From Kroppenstedtia guangzhouensis (lineage in GTDB: Bacteria > Bacillota > Bacilli > Thermoactinomycetales > DSM-45169), in NCBI RefSeq assembly GCF_014637345.1, contig NZ_BMEX01000004.1, forward strand, positions 297,001 through 361,000: a DNA stretch of 64,000 bases, in the 5' to 3' direction. Made by a program: the position numbers and the translations under genes. Positions within the stretch are counted from its first letter, which is position 1, and every line of letters starts with the position of its first letter. Under the pieces are notes generated by a model. It was not told the origin of the DNA and did no database searches. It was given only the letters and a program-made list of their open reading frames with translations. Below, piece after piece: positions 50,635 to 59,883 of the stretch.

Positions 50635-51186
50635 ATGCTGATGCCTGTCACTTTATTTCAGGAAAAACGGACATATCCTGTTAACGGACACATGGTGGTG
50701 ATCCGCCAAGCAAGAGGGGAGGATGCACCTGAGTTGCGGAAACGATTGGCCCGAGTGGTTCGGGAAAAGGTGTATTTGGATGAAGCGCCGGATTCATTGC
50801 CGGATTCCCGTGAACAGGAAGAAGAGATTGAACAGATTCAGGACTCCGGTGGTTTGTATGCAGTGGTGAAAGTGGACGGGATCATCGCAGGAACTGCCCG
50901 GTTGAGACGGGGTTCCCGGGGGATCAGTGATCATACAGCCGCCTTTCGCACCTGGATCATCCCGGGATATCGTGGCATGGGCTTGGGAAAAAAGTTGATG
51001 GAGTATACGATTGATTGGGCCAAGGTCAACGGAATTGAAAAAATCAATCTGGACGTTTGGTCCAACAATGACCGGGCCATCCGGCTGTATCAAAAATACG
51101 GATTTCGGCTGGAGGGGCGCCGCCGTCGGCAAGCGATCCTAAACGGAGAATATGTGGATGAAATTTTCATGTCCCGCTTTCTATGA
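50635..51186 (+). CDS. GNAT-family N-acetyltransferase
   Basis: A 183-residue acetyltransferase with the acetyl-CoA loop IPGYRGMGLGKKLMEYTI, and IEKINLDVWSNNDRAIRLYQ then KYGFRLEGRRRR. It transfers an acetyl group to an amine or protein N-terminus; substrate unknown. Start ATG 50635 or 50641 behind GAGGAG. Confidence 0.88.
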   Translation: MLMPVTLFQEKRTYPVNGHMVVIRQARGEDAPELRKRLARVVREKVYLDEAPDSLPDSREQEEEIEQIQDSGGLYAVVKVDGIIAGTARLRRGSRGISDHTAAFRTWIIPGYRGMGLGKKLMEYTIDWAKVNGIEKINLDVWSNNDRAIRLYQKYGFRLEGRRRRQAILNGEYVDEIFMSRFL

Positions 51187-51251
51187 TCTCCCATCAGGAT
51201 ATGTCGTGAAAGCCCGTCACAGGGAAAGTCGCTTTTCAATAGATCTAGGAA

Positions 51252-51734
51252 TCATCGTATCCATAATCCATACAGGATTAGAGCTACTCCAATCCCAAAC
51301 CAGGCACCGAAAAAAACTTCAATGGGTTGATGGCCGAGGATTTCCTTCAGTTTGACTCCGGTTTCGTGGCGGGATTTGTGCTTGTGGCGAAGTTCTTCCA
51401 TCAATTGTGTGAAATCCTGCGCTAACCGGTTTAAGACTTGTGCCTGCATACCCGCCTGGCGGCGGACACCGGTGGCATCATACATCACGATGACCGCAAG
51501 AATGGTGGTTACTGCAAACAGTGGGGAACCCCATCCCTCCCAGAGCCCAACGGCGGTGGCGAGGGAAGTGACGGTGGCGGTATGACCGCTGGGCATCCCA
51601 CCGGTGTTAAATAGCCAGGTCCAATCCCATTTGCGGGTGATGCTGAAATTCCAGGGTACTTTAAGACATTGGGCCAGGATGATGGCTGTCAATGAGGCCC
51701 AGAGTGGATAGTTGTCCAGTATGGGAGTATACAT
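51252..51734 (-). CDS. Divergent PAP2-family membrane protein (YuiD-like)
   Basis: A 160-residue protein of the DUF212/divergent PAP2 group: PLWASLTAIILAQCLKVPW, the motif MPSGHTATVTSLATAVG, and YDATGVRRQAGMQAQVLN, HKHKSRHETGVKLKEILGHQ, then two C-terminal helices. The SGH motif marks a phosphatase-like site. Membrane lipid phosphatase activity is inferred from family only. The start is ATG 51734 behind GAAAGGACGAC. Confidence 0.82.
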   Translation of the reverse strand: MYTPILDNYPLWASLTAIILAQCLKVPWNFSITRKWDWTWLFNTGGMPSGHTATVTSLATAVGLWEGWGSPLFAVTTILAVIVMYDATGVRRQAGMQAQVLNRLAQDFTQLMEELRHKHKSRHETGVKLKEILGHQPIEVFFGAWFGIGVALILYGLWIR

Positions 51735-52070
51735 CGTCCGTTGTCGTCCTTTCAGGGATAAACCTCGGGAAACGTTTGTGTCAGCATATCGGAACGCTGT
51801 GGCATATAATGAATTGTACCACAAAAGAACCGGATTTTTGTCACTTCCTGTCCGCCCATCCAGATTCAAATAAATACCGAGAAATGTGCAGTCACTGAAA
51901 GCGTTTTCAATTTCGGCGGATCCTTTGGGGAGAGCCTGAGGATGCGCTTGAAGGAAGTGGCCTTTAGGTGATTCATCTGTATGGTGAAAGTCACTGGTGT
52001 ACGAAAGACTGATCCTCCGTTAAGCTGTTAGAAGAGATTATTTTTATCATCATCCGAGAGGAGAATTGTG
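51735..52070. other. Gap between the PAP2-like gene and asparaginase
   Basis: About 335 bases; I see no gene. It should hold the divergent promoters of both genes, but no site stands out. Confidence 0.4.
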
Positions 52071-53096
52071 ATGGAGGATGTGGTTCGCGTATATCGGGGA
52101 GAATGGCCGGAAAGTACTCACCGGATTCACGCGGCAGTTGTGGAACCTTCAGGGAAACTGCTGTGGCATTTGGGAGATGCCTTTCGCCCGACTTTTGCCA
52201 GATCAGCGTTGAAACCAGTACAGGCCTTGCCGGTGGTGATTTCCGGGGCGGCCAAGCGGTTCGCTTTTGAAGCGGCTGATCTGGCATTGTGCTGTGCTTC
52301 CCACAGTGGTGAGGAAATTCATCGGGACCGGGTGATCACGATGCTGAAGCGCGCCGGACTGTCGGAAGAGAACCTGGAATGCGGAACTCATCCACCGCGG
52401 GATCGGGACAGTTATCATGCCTTGATCCGGCGGGGGGAGGATCCCACCCCCGTTTATAACAATTGTTCGGGAAAACATGCCGGAATGGCGGCTACTGCTG
52501 TTCATATGGAAGAGGACCCTGTCGGGTATTCCGATGCGGACCATCCGGTGCAAAGGCGCATCCTGGAGGAAGTCTCCTTCCTTTCCGGTATCTCGGCAAA
52601 GAAGATCGTATATGGGTTGGACGGTTGTGGTGTTCCGGCTTATCGATTGCCTTTGGATCGTCTCGCCGCCATCTATGCGCGGCTAGCCAGTCCTTCCCAC
52701 GTGGAAGATCCTTTCCGGCGTCGGGCGATGGAACAAGTGACAGATGCCATGGTGCAGCATCCGGAAATGGTTGGGGGAAGGAATCGTTACTGCACAGATC
52801 TGATGAAAGCCTTTAACGGCCGGCTGGTGGGTAAACTGGGAGCAGAATCTGTCTATTGCGTCGGTGACCGGAAAGAGGGACTCGGGATTGCTGTCAAAGT
52901 GGAGGACGGGGCGGAACGGGTCCTCTATGAAGCGGTGACAGAAATCCTTCGCCAGCTGGGAATCGGAAGAGATACTGGTGAATTGGATCTTTTGGCGGCT
53001 TATACCCGTCCGGAAGTGAAAAATGCAAAGGGTCAGACTGTGGGCCGAATCGAATCCGTCTTCACCCTACGGGCCGGGGAGCCGGTCCGTTGGTGA
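52071..53096 (+). CDS. Asparaginase, PF06089 (R. etli-type) family
   Basis: A 341-residue protein: SALKPVQALP and CCASHSGEEIHRDRV near the start, NNCSGKHAGM with the C-x2-K pair of the active site, and GLDGCGVPAYRLPL. This is the thermolabile asparaginase II-type family first described in Rhizobium, distinct from the bacterial type I/II enzymes. It splits L-asparagine to aspartate and ammonia. ATG 52071 is behind GAGAGGAG. A terminator follows. Confidence 0.85.
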   Translation: MEDVVRVYRGEWPESTHRIHAAVVEPSGKLLWHLGDAFRPTFARSALKPVQALPVVISGAAKRFAFEAADLALCCASHSGEEIHRDRVITMLKRAGLSEENLECGTHPPRDRDSYHALIRRGEDPTPVYNNCSGKHAGMAATAVHMEEDPVGYSDADHPVQRRILEEVSFLSGISAKKIVYGLDGCGVPAYRLPLDRLAAIYARLASPSHVEDPFRRRAMEQVTDAMVQHPEMVGGRNRYCTDLMKAFNGRLVGKLGAESVYCVGDRKEGLGIAVKVEDGAERVLYEAVTEILRQLGIGRDTGELDLLAAYTRPEVKNAKGQTVGRIESVFTLRAGEPVRW

Positions 53097-53107
53097 TAAG
53101 CCCATGC

Positions 53108-53150
53108 AAAAAAACACCGACCTCTTCGATCTGCGAGGGTCGGTGTTTTG
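53108..53150. terminator. Terminator between asparaginase and the DUF2157 relic
   Basis: AAAACACCGACC pairs with GGTCGGTGTTTT; a T-run is present on both strands. Confidence 0.85.
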
Positions 53151-53156
53151 ATGTTT

Positions 53157-53751
53157 TTACTCTATTCCCGTAATCTTCGCCTGTCCCCATGGAGCCACCT
53201 TAACACGTACTGTCATGGATTGCCGGGACTCCTTCAGGGCACGTTTCGTATTTTCAGGCGCACAATATTGTTCCAAGCCGTAGCGGAGGTGAATGATTTT
53301 CTTTGGCTCTTCCCTTTCCGGATTGAACCACCAAGTTGTGGTGGCCCGGGCCCGGATCCTTTCTTTGGGATTTGGGGGTCCGGAATGGATGGATTTTACC
53401 TTCCAGTGTCCCTGATCAGGCGTGAGAAGTACATAGACGAGACGATGATCGGAAGTTCCTTTCCCTGCCGCCGGTATGGAGAAAACCCTTCCGGGTTCGG
53501 ATTTCGCCCGCAATGTAAAATCCGCCCATGGATATCACCAGGATCCAAAGGCGCATAAGAGGAGGGATCCCGTCCCAGTTGGAAGCGACGAAGGAGAGGA
53601 TTCCCAGTCCCACCAGGATTCCGGACAGCACCGGCAGCCAATGGCTTCTCTCTTCACCTTTCCGTGACAAGATCTGTTTCCACTGATTCTCGGAAATAAT
53701 CCCTTCCCGCACCCATTTTTCTCCTTCACGGCGCAGCCATCTCTGCGACAT
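53157..53751 (-). pseudogene. DUF2157/GDYXXLXY membrane protein, internally deleted
   Basis: The 5' part (from 53751) reads RWLRREGEKWVREGIISENQ, then IVGLGILSFVASNWDGIP and LWILVISMGGFYIAGEI, the start of a DUF2157 polytopic protein. The frame then shifts near 53510. The next frame ends with LRYGLEQYCAPENTKRAL, then VRVKVAPWGQAKITG, matching the C-terminal GDYXXLXY domain. The central membrane part (about 200 residues) is missing. Non-functional. Confidence 0.7.
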
Positions 53752-53995
53752 CGCTTATCCTCCTTGGGTCAGAATATCATTGTATGAATTGAGTTGTCTG
53801 AAAACAGGATGAAGATTAACACAAGTGTAGAAATATTCTAAGAAGAAAGCGAAATTCCTTTTCGAACTTAAAAAAAGGTTTTTTTCGCAGATTGTCGAAA
53901 TGGGTGAGAGTTGGGCGATCGAGGGGAAGGGAAAATTCTTCAGTGTTGAGCAATTTTCAGATGGGCTTAAAAAACCAGTAGACACAGGTGATGGG

Positions 53996-54700
53996 ATGAG
54001 ACGACGGTTTTGGCTGATCAGCATATTGGTGGTTCTCTTGGTGTTGGCATTTCTGGAGTACCAGGGGATCATCTGGCACAATGAACTGTTCGCCATGAAT
54101 TATGAAGTGAAAGGTTTGGATGTCTCCCATCATCAGGGGAGGATTGATTGGAAAAAGGTGACGGATCGGAAGGACCTGAAATTTGTGTTTATGAAAGCGA
54201 CAGAAGGTCACGACTTTGTGGATCACCGTTTTCAAACCAATTGGAAGGAAGCCAGAGAGAACGGAATACGGACCGGAGCTTACCATTTCTTTTCCATGAG
54301 GAGCTCCGGAGAAAAACAGGCACAAAACTTTATCCGAACCGTTCCGAAGCAGACGGACAGTTTGCCACCGGTGATCGACCTGGAAATCCATTTGAACCAT
54401 GACCGGGATCAAGTCAGGCGGGAATTACACCGGCTGGCAACTGAAATGGAAAAACATTATGGCAAGAAGCCGATATTGTATGTGACCTATGATACGTATA
54501 ACACCTATGTGAAAGGGGACTTCAAGGAATTTGACCTTTGGATCAGAGATATCCTCAGGCCCCCTTCCCTGGAGGATGACCGGGACGGGTCTTTTTGGCA
54601 ATACAGTAACAGAGGCAGAGTTCGCGGGGTGGATACCCATGTGGATCTCAATGTTTTTATGGGGGATCGGGAAGAGTGGGAACGGTATATTCGTTTTTGA
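53996..54700 (+). CDS. GH25 family lysozyme-like hydrolase
   Basis: A 234-residue protein with one N-terminal membrane anchor or uncleaved signal (RRFWLISILVVLLVLAFLEY) and a GH25 barrel: KGLDVSHHQGRIDWKKV (first catalytic Asp), FVFMKATEG, VIDLEI (catalytic DxE) and FWQYSNRGRVRGV. It cleaves the glycan strand of peptidoglycan. ATG 53996 lies after ACAGGTGATGGG; the frame opens at 53900 without a site. Confidence 0.85.
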   Translation: MRRRFWLISILVVLLVLAFLEYQGIIWHNELFAMNYEVKGLDVSHHQGRIDWKKVTDRKDLKFVFMKATEGHDFVDHRFQTNWKEARENGIRTGAYHFFSMRSSGEKQAQNFIRTVPKQTDSLPPVIDLEIHLNHDRDQVRRELHRLATEMEKHYGKKPILYVTYDTYNTYVKGDFKEFDLWIRDILRPPSLEDDRDGSFWQYSNRGRVRGVDTHVDLNVFMGDREEWERYIRF

Positions 54701-54765
54701 AAAGGCATAGGTGAGTACTTCCCTGATACCTTTTATTCAGATATCTTTCAAACTTTGATGCCGCA

Positions 54766-55527
54766 TCAGATTCCCAGCTCCGTCCACACCAGTTCATCGA
54801 GAGAGGTTTCCGGCGGGGTTTGCCGGGGGAGGCGGGGGATGATTCCGGGGATCCTATTCAGCTCGGATTGAATGAATTCGTGCAAAACCGGGTGAGGAGC
54901 GCCGGTTTCCAATTCAGCGGCGTTCATCTTTTGGTGCAACAACTCCACCAGGGCAGTCTGTACTGCCACCGGAAGTTCAGTTTCCTCCAAAATTGCCCAA
55001 ATCGATGTCGGCGGCGGTGCCCACCGCTGTTCCATCCAACGGATACACAATAAGGGTCTGAGAACGTACAAATATTTTTTTAGTCGGACTTGTGACTTCC
55101 CCCGAAGGTGACTCCGATAATTTCCCTTGGCCATGTTCAGGTAGTGATGGGCGAGGCGATGCAGGGAGTAATGTGATCGCACCCATCTCCTCAACGGACC
55201 GACACAGGCTCCCTGCTCCCGGTATACGACAGGGGAAAACAGCCATTCCATCAATGTGGGATTGGATTTGCGAAACAGCCGGACAGCTTTGAGCAAGTCC
55301 CATCCGTTCACATCCAAATTGTCCACGATCGGCTCCTCAATCACCTCCCGAGGTGGGCTTACCCGCATATAATCCCGAACGGACCGTCTGTAGACAAAGC
55401 GGATATCATAGTCACTGTCAGTGGATGCAAATCCCCATGCCCGACTGCCTGATTCCACCGCGAACAGGATTCTTACATCATGTTCACTCTCGATTCGTTG
55501 CAATGTGGACAAGATCTGTTGTTCCAT
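54766..55527 (-). CDS. Nucleotidyltransferase-like protein (YcgL/PF10127 type)
   Basis: A 253-residue protein with ESGSRAWGFASTDSDYDIRF, the G-S-x10-D-x-D catalytic site of the DNA polymerase beta superfamily, followed by a helical C-terminal region. B. subtilis YcgL is of this type; such enzymes may add nucleotides to RNA ends or proteins. The start is not certain: ATG 55527 by homology, with no good ribosome site; the frame is open back to 55590. Confidence 0.72.
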   Translation of the reverse strand: MEQQILSTLQRIESEHDVRILFAVESGSRAWGFASTDSDYDIRFVYRRSVRDYMRVSPPREVIEEPIVDNLDVNGWDLLKAVRLFRKSNPTLMEWLFSPVVYREQGACVGPLRRWVRSHYSLHRLAHHYLNMAKGNYRSHLRGKSQVRLKKYLYVLRPLLCIRWMEQRWAPPPTSIWAILEETELPVAVQTALVELLHQKMNAAELETGAPHPVLHEFIQSELNRIPGIIPRLPRQTPPETSLDELVWTELGI

Positions 55528-55794
55528 AGAAATTATCGACAGGAGATCTATCGATCGAGCGCGGTGTCTCCTGTCTTTCACCCCTTTCAAAAAAGGACTT
55601 CTCCGCAGTAAATGACGAATAAGAAAACGGATGGGCAGAACCTTTTTCTTTGCAATCTTATCCCATGGGATGGAAGTGGGAAAAGCTTATCCTGGCGGTA
55701 GGCGTCGGACTTTGCTTTCCGAACCTTTTCGTGGTTGTTATAATCAAGAAAAAATCGGCAGGACGGATCAATTTCAGGGGGAGATCATATCCGA

Positions 55795-56424
55795 TTGAAA
55801 ATTGAGAGATACATGGAACAAGTGAGGCGATGGCCCTCCGAGGGCCGTCACATCCTGGCACAGTATGACGAGACCACGATCGTGGTCTATCAGGCTTACA
55901 AGCCCGCGATCGGTCGTTTTGCAGTGGGTCATGGGTGTTTTGGCGGTCCATTCCGGTTTAACCGGATGAGTTGGATCAAGACCAACTTTTTATGGATGAT
56001 GTTTCGTTCCGGTTGGGGTTCCAAACCGGATCAAGAGACGATCCTGGCGATCCATATCCGAAGATCCGGTTTTGATTCCCTGCTGGAGCAGGCGGTGCAC
56101 AGTACCTGGAATCCAGTTCTTCATCCCAGCCTGGAGGAGTGGCAAAAGGATCTTTGGAAAAGCGAAGTGCGGCTTCAATGGGATCCCGATCACGATCCCT
56201 TCGGCAGACCGGTAAAACGCCGGGCTGTTCAGTTGGGATTGCGAGGGGAGACACTGGTTCGCTATGCTCGGGATTGGATTGTGGAAATTGAAGATATCAC
56301 AAAATTTGTCAAAACACAGAAGGTATATGTGGATCAAGGCAAGCTGGATCAATTGGAAACTCCGCAGGAGGCTTTATATTTTCCGGAATCTGTCCAAGCA
56401 GGGGTAAATCCATCAATTCCATGA
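55795..56424 (+). CDS. DUF4291 family protein
   Basis: A 209-residue protein with HILAQYDETTIVVYQAYKPA, FNRMSWIKTNFLWMMFRSGW and LRGETLVRYARDWIVEIEDI. These match DUF4291, a family found in bacteria and fungi with no proven role. TTG 55795 is preceded by GGGGGAG. It is not linked to an obvious operon. Confidence 0.82.
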   Translation: MKIERYMEQVRRWPSEGRHILAQYDETTIVVYQAYKPAIGRFAVGHGCFGGPFRFNRMSWIKTNFLWMMFRSGWGSKPDQETILAIHIRRSGFDSLLEQAVHSTWNPVLHPSLEEWQKDLWKSEVRLQWDPDHDPFGRPVKRRAVQLGLRGETLVRYARDWIVEIEDITKFVKTQKVYVDQGKLDQLETPQEALYFPESVQAGVNPSIP

Positions 56425-56549
56425 GTACAAGTTTAACTTCTAAATATTACCGCTAGACAAAATTGTTTGTTTACAATTAGGATATGGCTATACTAAAATT
56501 ATAAGCGTACTCGTCTGAAGATTAAAGAGTCGGAAATGGGTGGTTTACA

Positions 56550-56933
56550 TTGAAAGAAGAGATAAACCGTGATGAAGTTCGCACTCTTTACGATAAACTG
56601 GGTGGAAATACGGCCATCCGCGCAGTGGTAAATGAATTTTACGATAGAATGATAAATGATCCAGTGGTCTCCAGTGTCTTTGACGGAGTGGATCTTGTAA
56701 GTCTGCGCAAGCACCAAGCGCAGTTTCTTGCCTATGCTCTGGGGGGACCTGTCAAGTATGACGGCAGCACACTCCGGGAGTCTCACACAGGCTTGAACAT
56801 CACGGACAGACAATATGAAGCCACCATCAGACATCTGAATGCCACTCTCCGTAAATTGAACGTGGAGCTTGAAGATCGGGCCAAGATCGAAGCATTTATC
56901 CGCTCTGTGAAGCCTTTTATTATTAATCAATAA
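56550..56933 (+). CDS. Group I truncated haemoglobin, copy 1
   Basis: A 127-residue 2-on-2 globin: LYDKLGGNTAIRAVVNEFYD, KHQAQFLAYALGGP, and LRESHTGLNI with the proximal His of HxGL. It would bind O2 or NO at haem. TTG 56550 is behind GGGTGG. Upstream is TTGTTT-16-TATACT. The second globin follows 16 bases later, so they form an operon. Confidence 0.87.
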   Translation: MKEEINRDEVRTLYDKLGGNTAIRAVVNEFYDRMINDPVVSSVFDGVDLVSLRKHQAQFLAYALGGPVKYDGSTLRESHTGLNITDRQYEATIRHLNATLRKLNVELEDRAKIEAFIRSVKPFIINQ

Positions 56934-56949
56934 TCTGGGGGGGTTTACA

Positions 56950-57318
56950 ATGGAAAAACAAGCGGTTTCCCTTTATGAGAAGTTGGGTGGACAAGCGGCG
57001 GTGGTAGCTGTGGTGGAAGAGTTCTATAAGAGGATCCTTGCAGATGATCGCATCAATTTTATCTTTGACCAAACCGATATGGATCGACTGAAACGACATC
57101 AAGCGGCCTTTATTTCTTTTGCGGTGGGAGGACCCAATCATTATACCGGCAGAAGTATGCAGAAAGCACACAAAGGATTAAACATCACACCGGAACAATT
57201 TCAGATTGTTGCCATGCACTTGTCCGATTCCCTGGCAAACTTTGATGTGGATCAGGAATCGATTGACCAAGTGATCGAAAAAGTGGCGTCTCTGAAGGAT
57301 GACGTGATCGGCCAATAA
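56950..57318 (+). CDS. Group I truncated haemoglobin, copy 2
   Basis: A 122-residue paralogue of the gene before it: LYEKLGGQAAVVAVVEEFYK, KRHQAAFISFAVGGP, MQKAHKGLNI. The two differ at many residues, so this is an old duplication, perhaps with split roles (O2 storage versus NO detoxification). GGGGGG precedes ATG 56950. A terminator follows. Confidence 0.87.
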   Translation: MEKQAVSLYEKLGGQAAVVAVVEEFYKRILADDRINFIFDQTDMDRLKRHQAAFISFAVGGPNHYTGRSMQKAHKGLNITPEQFQIVAMHLSDSLANFDVDQESIDQVIEKVASLKDDVIGQ

Positions 57319-57334
57319 TCAAAGAAGCGCAATG

Positions 57335-57362
57335 AGGAGGGAGAGATTCCCTCCTTTTTTTG
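57335..57362 (+). terminator. Intrinsic terminator after the globin pair
   Basis: GAGGAGGGAGA pairs around ATT with CCCTCC, then seven T. Confidence 0.75.
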
Positions 57363-57718
57363 AGCTTTTTTCGTGTGCAGTTTAAGCATTTCCGGTACCC
57401 TTCTATAGGATGATATGAGGGACTTGTGGGGGTGCATCCAACCTGGTAGGAAAAACAGAAACTGAAGTGGAGAATCTGGTCTTCCTCTCCAAAGACTTTT
57501 ATCTGTGGTGAAATGACAGTGGTGATTGCCGGTGTGGGCAGGTGTCTTAAGCGGGGGAATCTGCTGAGAAGAGTGGTTCCTAATTTTCCGGAAATAATGT
57601 TAACACTTCTCCTTGGCTTTGTCTGAACCGGGATGACAGAGGTGAATATGAGTGTAATAACGAATGTTTTCCATTATTTTCTGTCCAAGAACACATTTAA
57701 ATCACCACACTTCCATCA

Positions 57719-57846
57719 GCGTTGTGATTTAAGGTTGGCCGTGGTCGGGATTGGGTTTCCATGACCTTTTCCGCCGTTCAGAACCGCCAAAATCACTCCA
57801 TATGAAACGTGATCCTCCCTGTGAACAGCTTTTTCGCGGTTTTTCC
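57719..57846 (+). repeat. Fold-back repeat, copy G
   Basis: About 128 bp: GCGTTGTGATTTAAGGTTGG, TCGGGATTGGGTTTCCATGA, AAAATCACTCCATATGAAAC, CTCCCTGTGAACAGC, TTTTTCGCGG. The inner inverted repeat is degraded by substitutions. Confidence 0.7.
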
Positions 57847-57898
57847 GGCGATTCTAGATATACTCACAGGCGGGAGGGGGGCCCGCAAACTATAACTT

Positions 57899-57928
57899 GC
57901 CCTGACCTCATCGGTCAGAGGCTTTTTT
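57899..57928 (+). terminator. Orphan intrinsic terminator
   Basis: GCCCTGACC and GGTCAGAGGC around TCATC, with a T-run at 57923. It has no recognisable gene upstream. Confidence 0.6.
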
Positions 57929-58058
57929 GTTTCCCTCTCATCTGAAAAAGGACCGGGTTCCGGATCGGGGATGTCCCACTTTAACAATGGAAAAATACGC
58001 AAATAGGTCTAAAAACGGATGTTGGATACGAATAAATATTTATGAAGGAGGGACAGGG

Positions 58059-59144
58059 ATGGAGTTTGGTTTTCGGAAGAGTTTCAGTCTCGGCCGGGGA
58101 GTCAGACTCAATATTTGTAAAAGGGGTTTGAGTGTCAGTGGTGGAACCTCGGGTCTTCGTGCAGGGGGCAGTCCGTCTGATTCCGGAGCAAGGTTCGGGA
58201 TTACGGAGACAGGGCGGTATGACGAACTGCGTTTGAGCTTCCGACGGGCCCGCGCTTCCCGACAACAACAAGCTGAAATTCGTCGTCAAATAAGGGGAAA
58301 ACAAGCGGGGAAAGAGCGTAACCGGTTGGAAGTGAAGGAGTTTGAAAACCAGATGGAGCTGATGAAGACGGTTCATCTGGAATGTACGGAGCCCATCGAT
58401 TGGCAAGCGGAAGCTGCAAAACTTCCTCCTTTTGAACCGGGTCTTCCCGGGCCGAATGAGCGCGGGGCAGCTATCGATTTGGACAATTATAAGCCGTCTT
58501 CATGGGATCGATTGTTCAAGAAAGAGGAAAAGAAAAGAAAGGGCTTGGAACAAAAAGTGGTTGAGGCGCGGCAGCGGGATCAACAAGATTTGCAGGAGTG
58601 GCAAGTTCGGACGGAGCTGGCCAAAAGGGTTTTGGAGGGGGATCTCCAAGCCTATGCGGAAGTGTTGCGGATGGAAGCTCCCTTTGACGATATCGTTGAT
58701 CTCGGTTCCAACTTGGTTTTGATGATGGACACCGACCGGGTGGAAGTGGTGTTCCAAGCCAAGTCCGGAGAGGTGATCCCGGATACGGAAAAGAGACTGA
58801 CTGTGAAGGGAAATGTGTCCACGAAACAGATGACTTTGACAATGAGGAATCATATTTATCAGGAATATGTCTGCAGTTGTGTCCTTCGTATTTCCCGGGA
58901 ACTTTTCGCTCTGTTACCCGTTGACGAAGTGTTGATCCATGTGGAAGGAGAGCTTTTGGATCAAGGGAGAGAACAAGAACCGCCGGAGACCATTCTTTCC
59001 GTGCGGATCACCCGATCCGAGCTGGCTCAGACTCATATTGAAAGCCTCGACGGCTCCGATTGCATCACTTCCTTTCCACATCAGATGAAATTTCTTGAAA
59101 CGAGAGGCTTTCAATCTGTGGGTCGTTTGGGGTTTAATGAATAG
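58059..59144 (+). CDS. DUF4236-domain protein
   Basis: A 361-residue protein. The first about 45 residues form a DUF4236 domain: FGFRKSFSLGRGVRLNICKRG then LSVSGG. The middle is charged and helical (KKEEKKRKGLEQKVVEARQR), and the C-terminal part is beta-rich. DUF4236 proteins have unknown role; the N-terminal domain is also found at the start of large membrane or phage-linked proteins. AAGGAGGG precedes ATG 58059. It is followed by an O-methyltransferase gene 47 bases on. Confidence 0.8.
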   Translation: MEFGFRKSFSLGRGVRLNICKRGLSVSGGTSGLRAGGSPSDSGARFGITETGRYDELRLSFRRARASRQQQAEIRRQIRGKQAGKERNRLEVKEFENQMELMKTVHLECTEPIDWQAEAAKLPPFEPGLPGPNERGAAIDLDNYKPSSWDRLFKKEEKKRKGLEQKVVEARQRDQQDLQEWQVRTELAKRVLEGDLQAYAEVLRMEAPFDDIVDLGSNLVLMMDTDRVEVVFQAKSGEVIPDTEKRLTVKGNVSTKQMTLTMRNHIYQEYVCSCVLRISRELFALLPVDEVLIHVEGELLDQGREQEPPETILSVRITRSELAQTHIESLDGSDCITSFPHQMKFLETRGFQSVGRLGFNE

Positions 59145-59191
59145 ATGGAGGCAGGTAAATCCTCTGCAGATGTTTGGAGGGAGTTGAAACG

Positions 59192-59821
59192 GTGAAAGAG
59201 AGCACGCGTTATATCGAATCCATCTATGGGGAAGATCCCATGTTGGAAAAAGTGAAAGAGACAATCATAGAGAATGAAATGCCTTCCATCTCGGTCAGCC
59301 CCGGATTGGGGCGATTTCTGACTTGGCTCGTCCGCCTATCCGGAGCCAAACGAATTCTGGAAATCGGTGCACTGGGTGGTTACAGCGGAATCTGCCTGGC
59401 TCGGGGATTGGATGAAGACGGAGAGTTGGTTTCGTTGGAGTTGAAAGAGGAATATGCCCGTGTCGCCCACAGAAACCTGATCGAAGCGGGTCTGGGAGAT
59501 CGGGTTTCATATGTGGTTGGAGATGCATTGGGAACCTTGGCCTCCCTGGTGAAAAAAGGGGAGAGCTTCGACTTCTTTTTCATCGATGCAGATAAACAGA
59601 GTTATCCCAGATATCTCGATTATGCAATTCAATTGGCTCGTCCGGGTGCGATCATTGCTGCTGACAATATCTTATTGAGGGGAAAGGTTTTTGACGAAAG
59701 CGTTGATGAGGACCGCGTGAAGGCAGTACGTACATTCAATCAGCGGTTTGCCACCGATGAATGCCTTCTGAGTGCCATGTTGCCGGCATTTGATGGGATT
59801 TCCATAGCTATGGTCAAATAA
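59192..59821 (+). CDS. Class I SAM-dependent O-methyltransferase
   Basis: A 209-residue catechol-O-methyltransferase-like protein: ILEIGALGGYSGICLARGL (SAM-binding), VGDALGTLASL, and FFFIDADKQSYPRYL with the D-A-D-K metal site, then AADNILLRG. Nearest relatives include caffeoyl-CoA-type methyltransferases and the tRNA 5-hydroxyuridine methyltransferase TrmR; the latter is common in Bacillus. GGAGGG lies nine bases before GTG 59192. A perfect terminator follows. Confidence 0.85.
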   Translation: MKESTRYIESIYGEDPMLEKVKETIIENEMPSISVSPGLGRFLTWLVRLSGAKRILEIGALGGYSGICLARGLDEDGELVSLELKEEYARVAHRNLIEAGLGDRVSYVVGDALGTLASLVKKGESFDFFFIDADKQSYPRYLDYAIQLARPGAIIAADNILLRGKVFDESVDEDRVKAVRTFNQRFATDECLLSAMLPAFDGISIAMVK

Positions 59822-59858
59822 ACAAACGGTTCCGGATGTTACCGGAACCGTTTGTTTA
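59822..59858. terminator. Bidirectional terminator
   Basis: AAACAAACGGTTCCGG/CCGGAACCGTTTGTTT, perfect stem between convergent genes. Confidence 0.9.
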
Positions 59859-59883
59859 CTTTCCAACAGAAGAGACCATTTGC

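Larger units (their letters stand above)
57363..58058. other. Long gap with repeat copy G and an orphan terminator
   Basis: About 700 bases with no convincing gene. It holds fold-back repeat copy G and a strong terminator at 57899-57928 (GCCCTGACC/GGTCAGAGGC then six T) that has no gene upstream of it, so a short untranslated transcript is possible. Confidence 0.5.
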
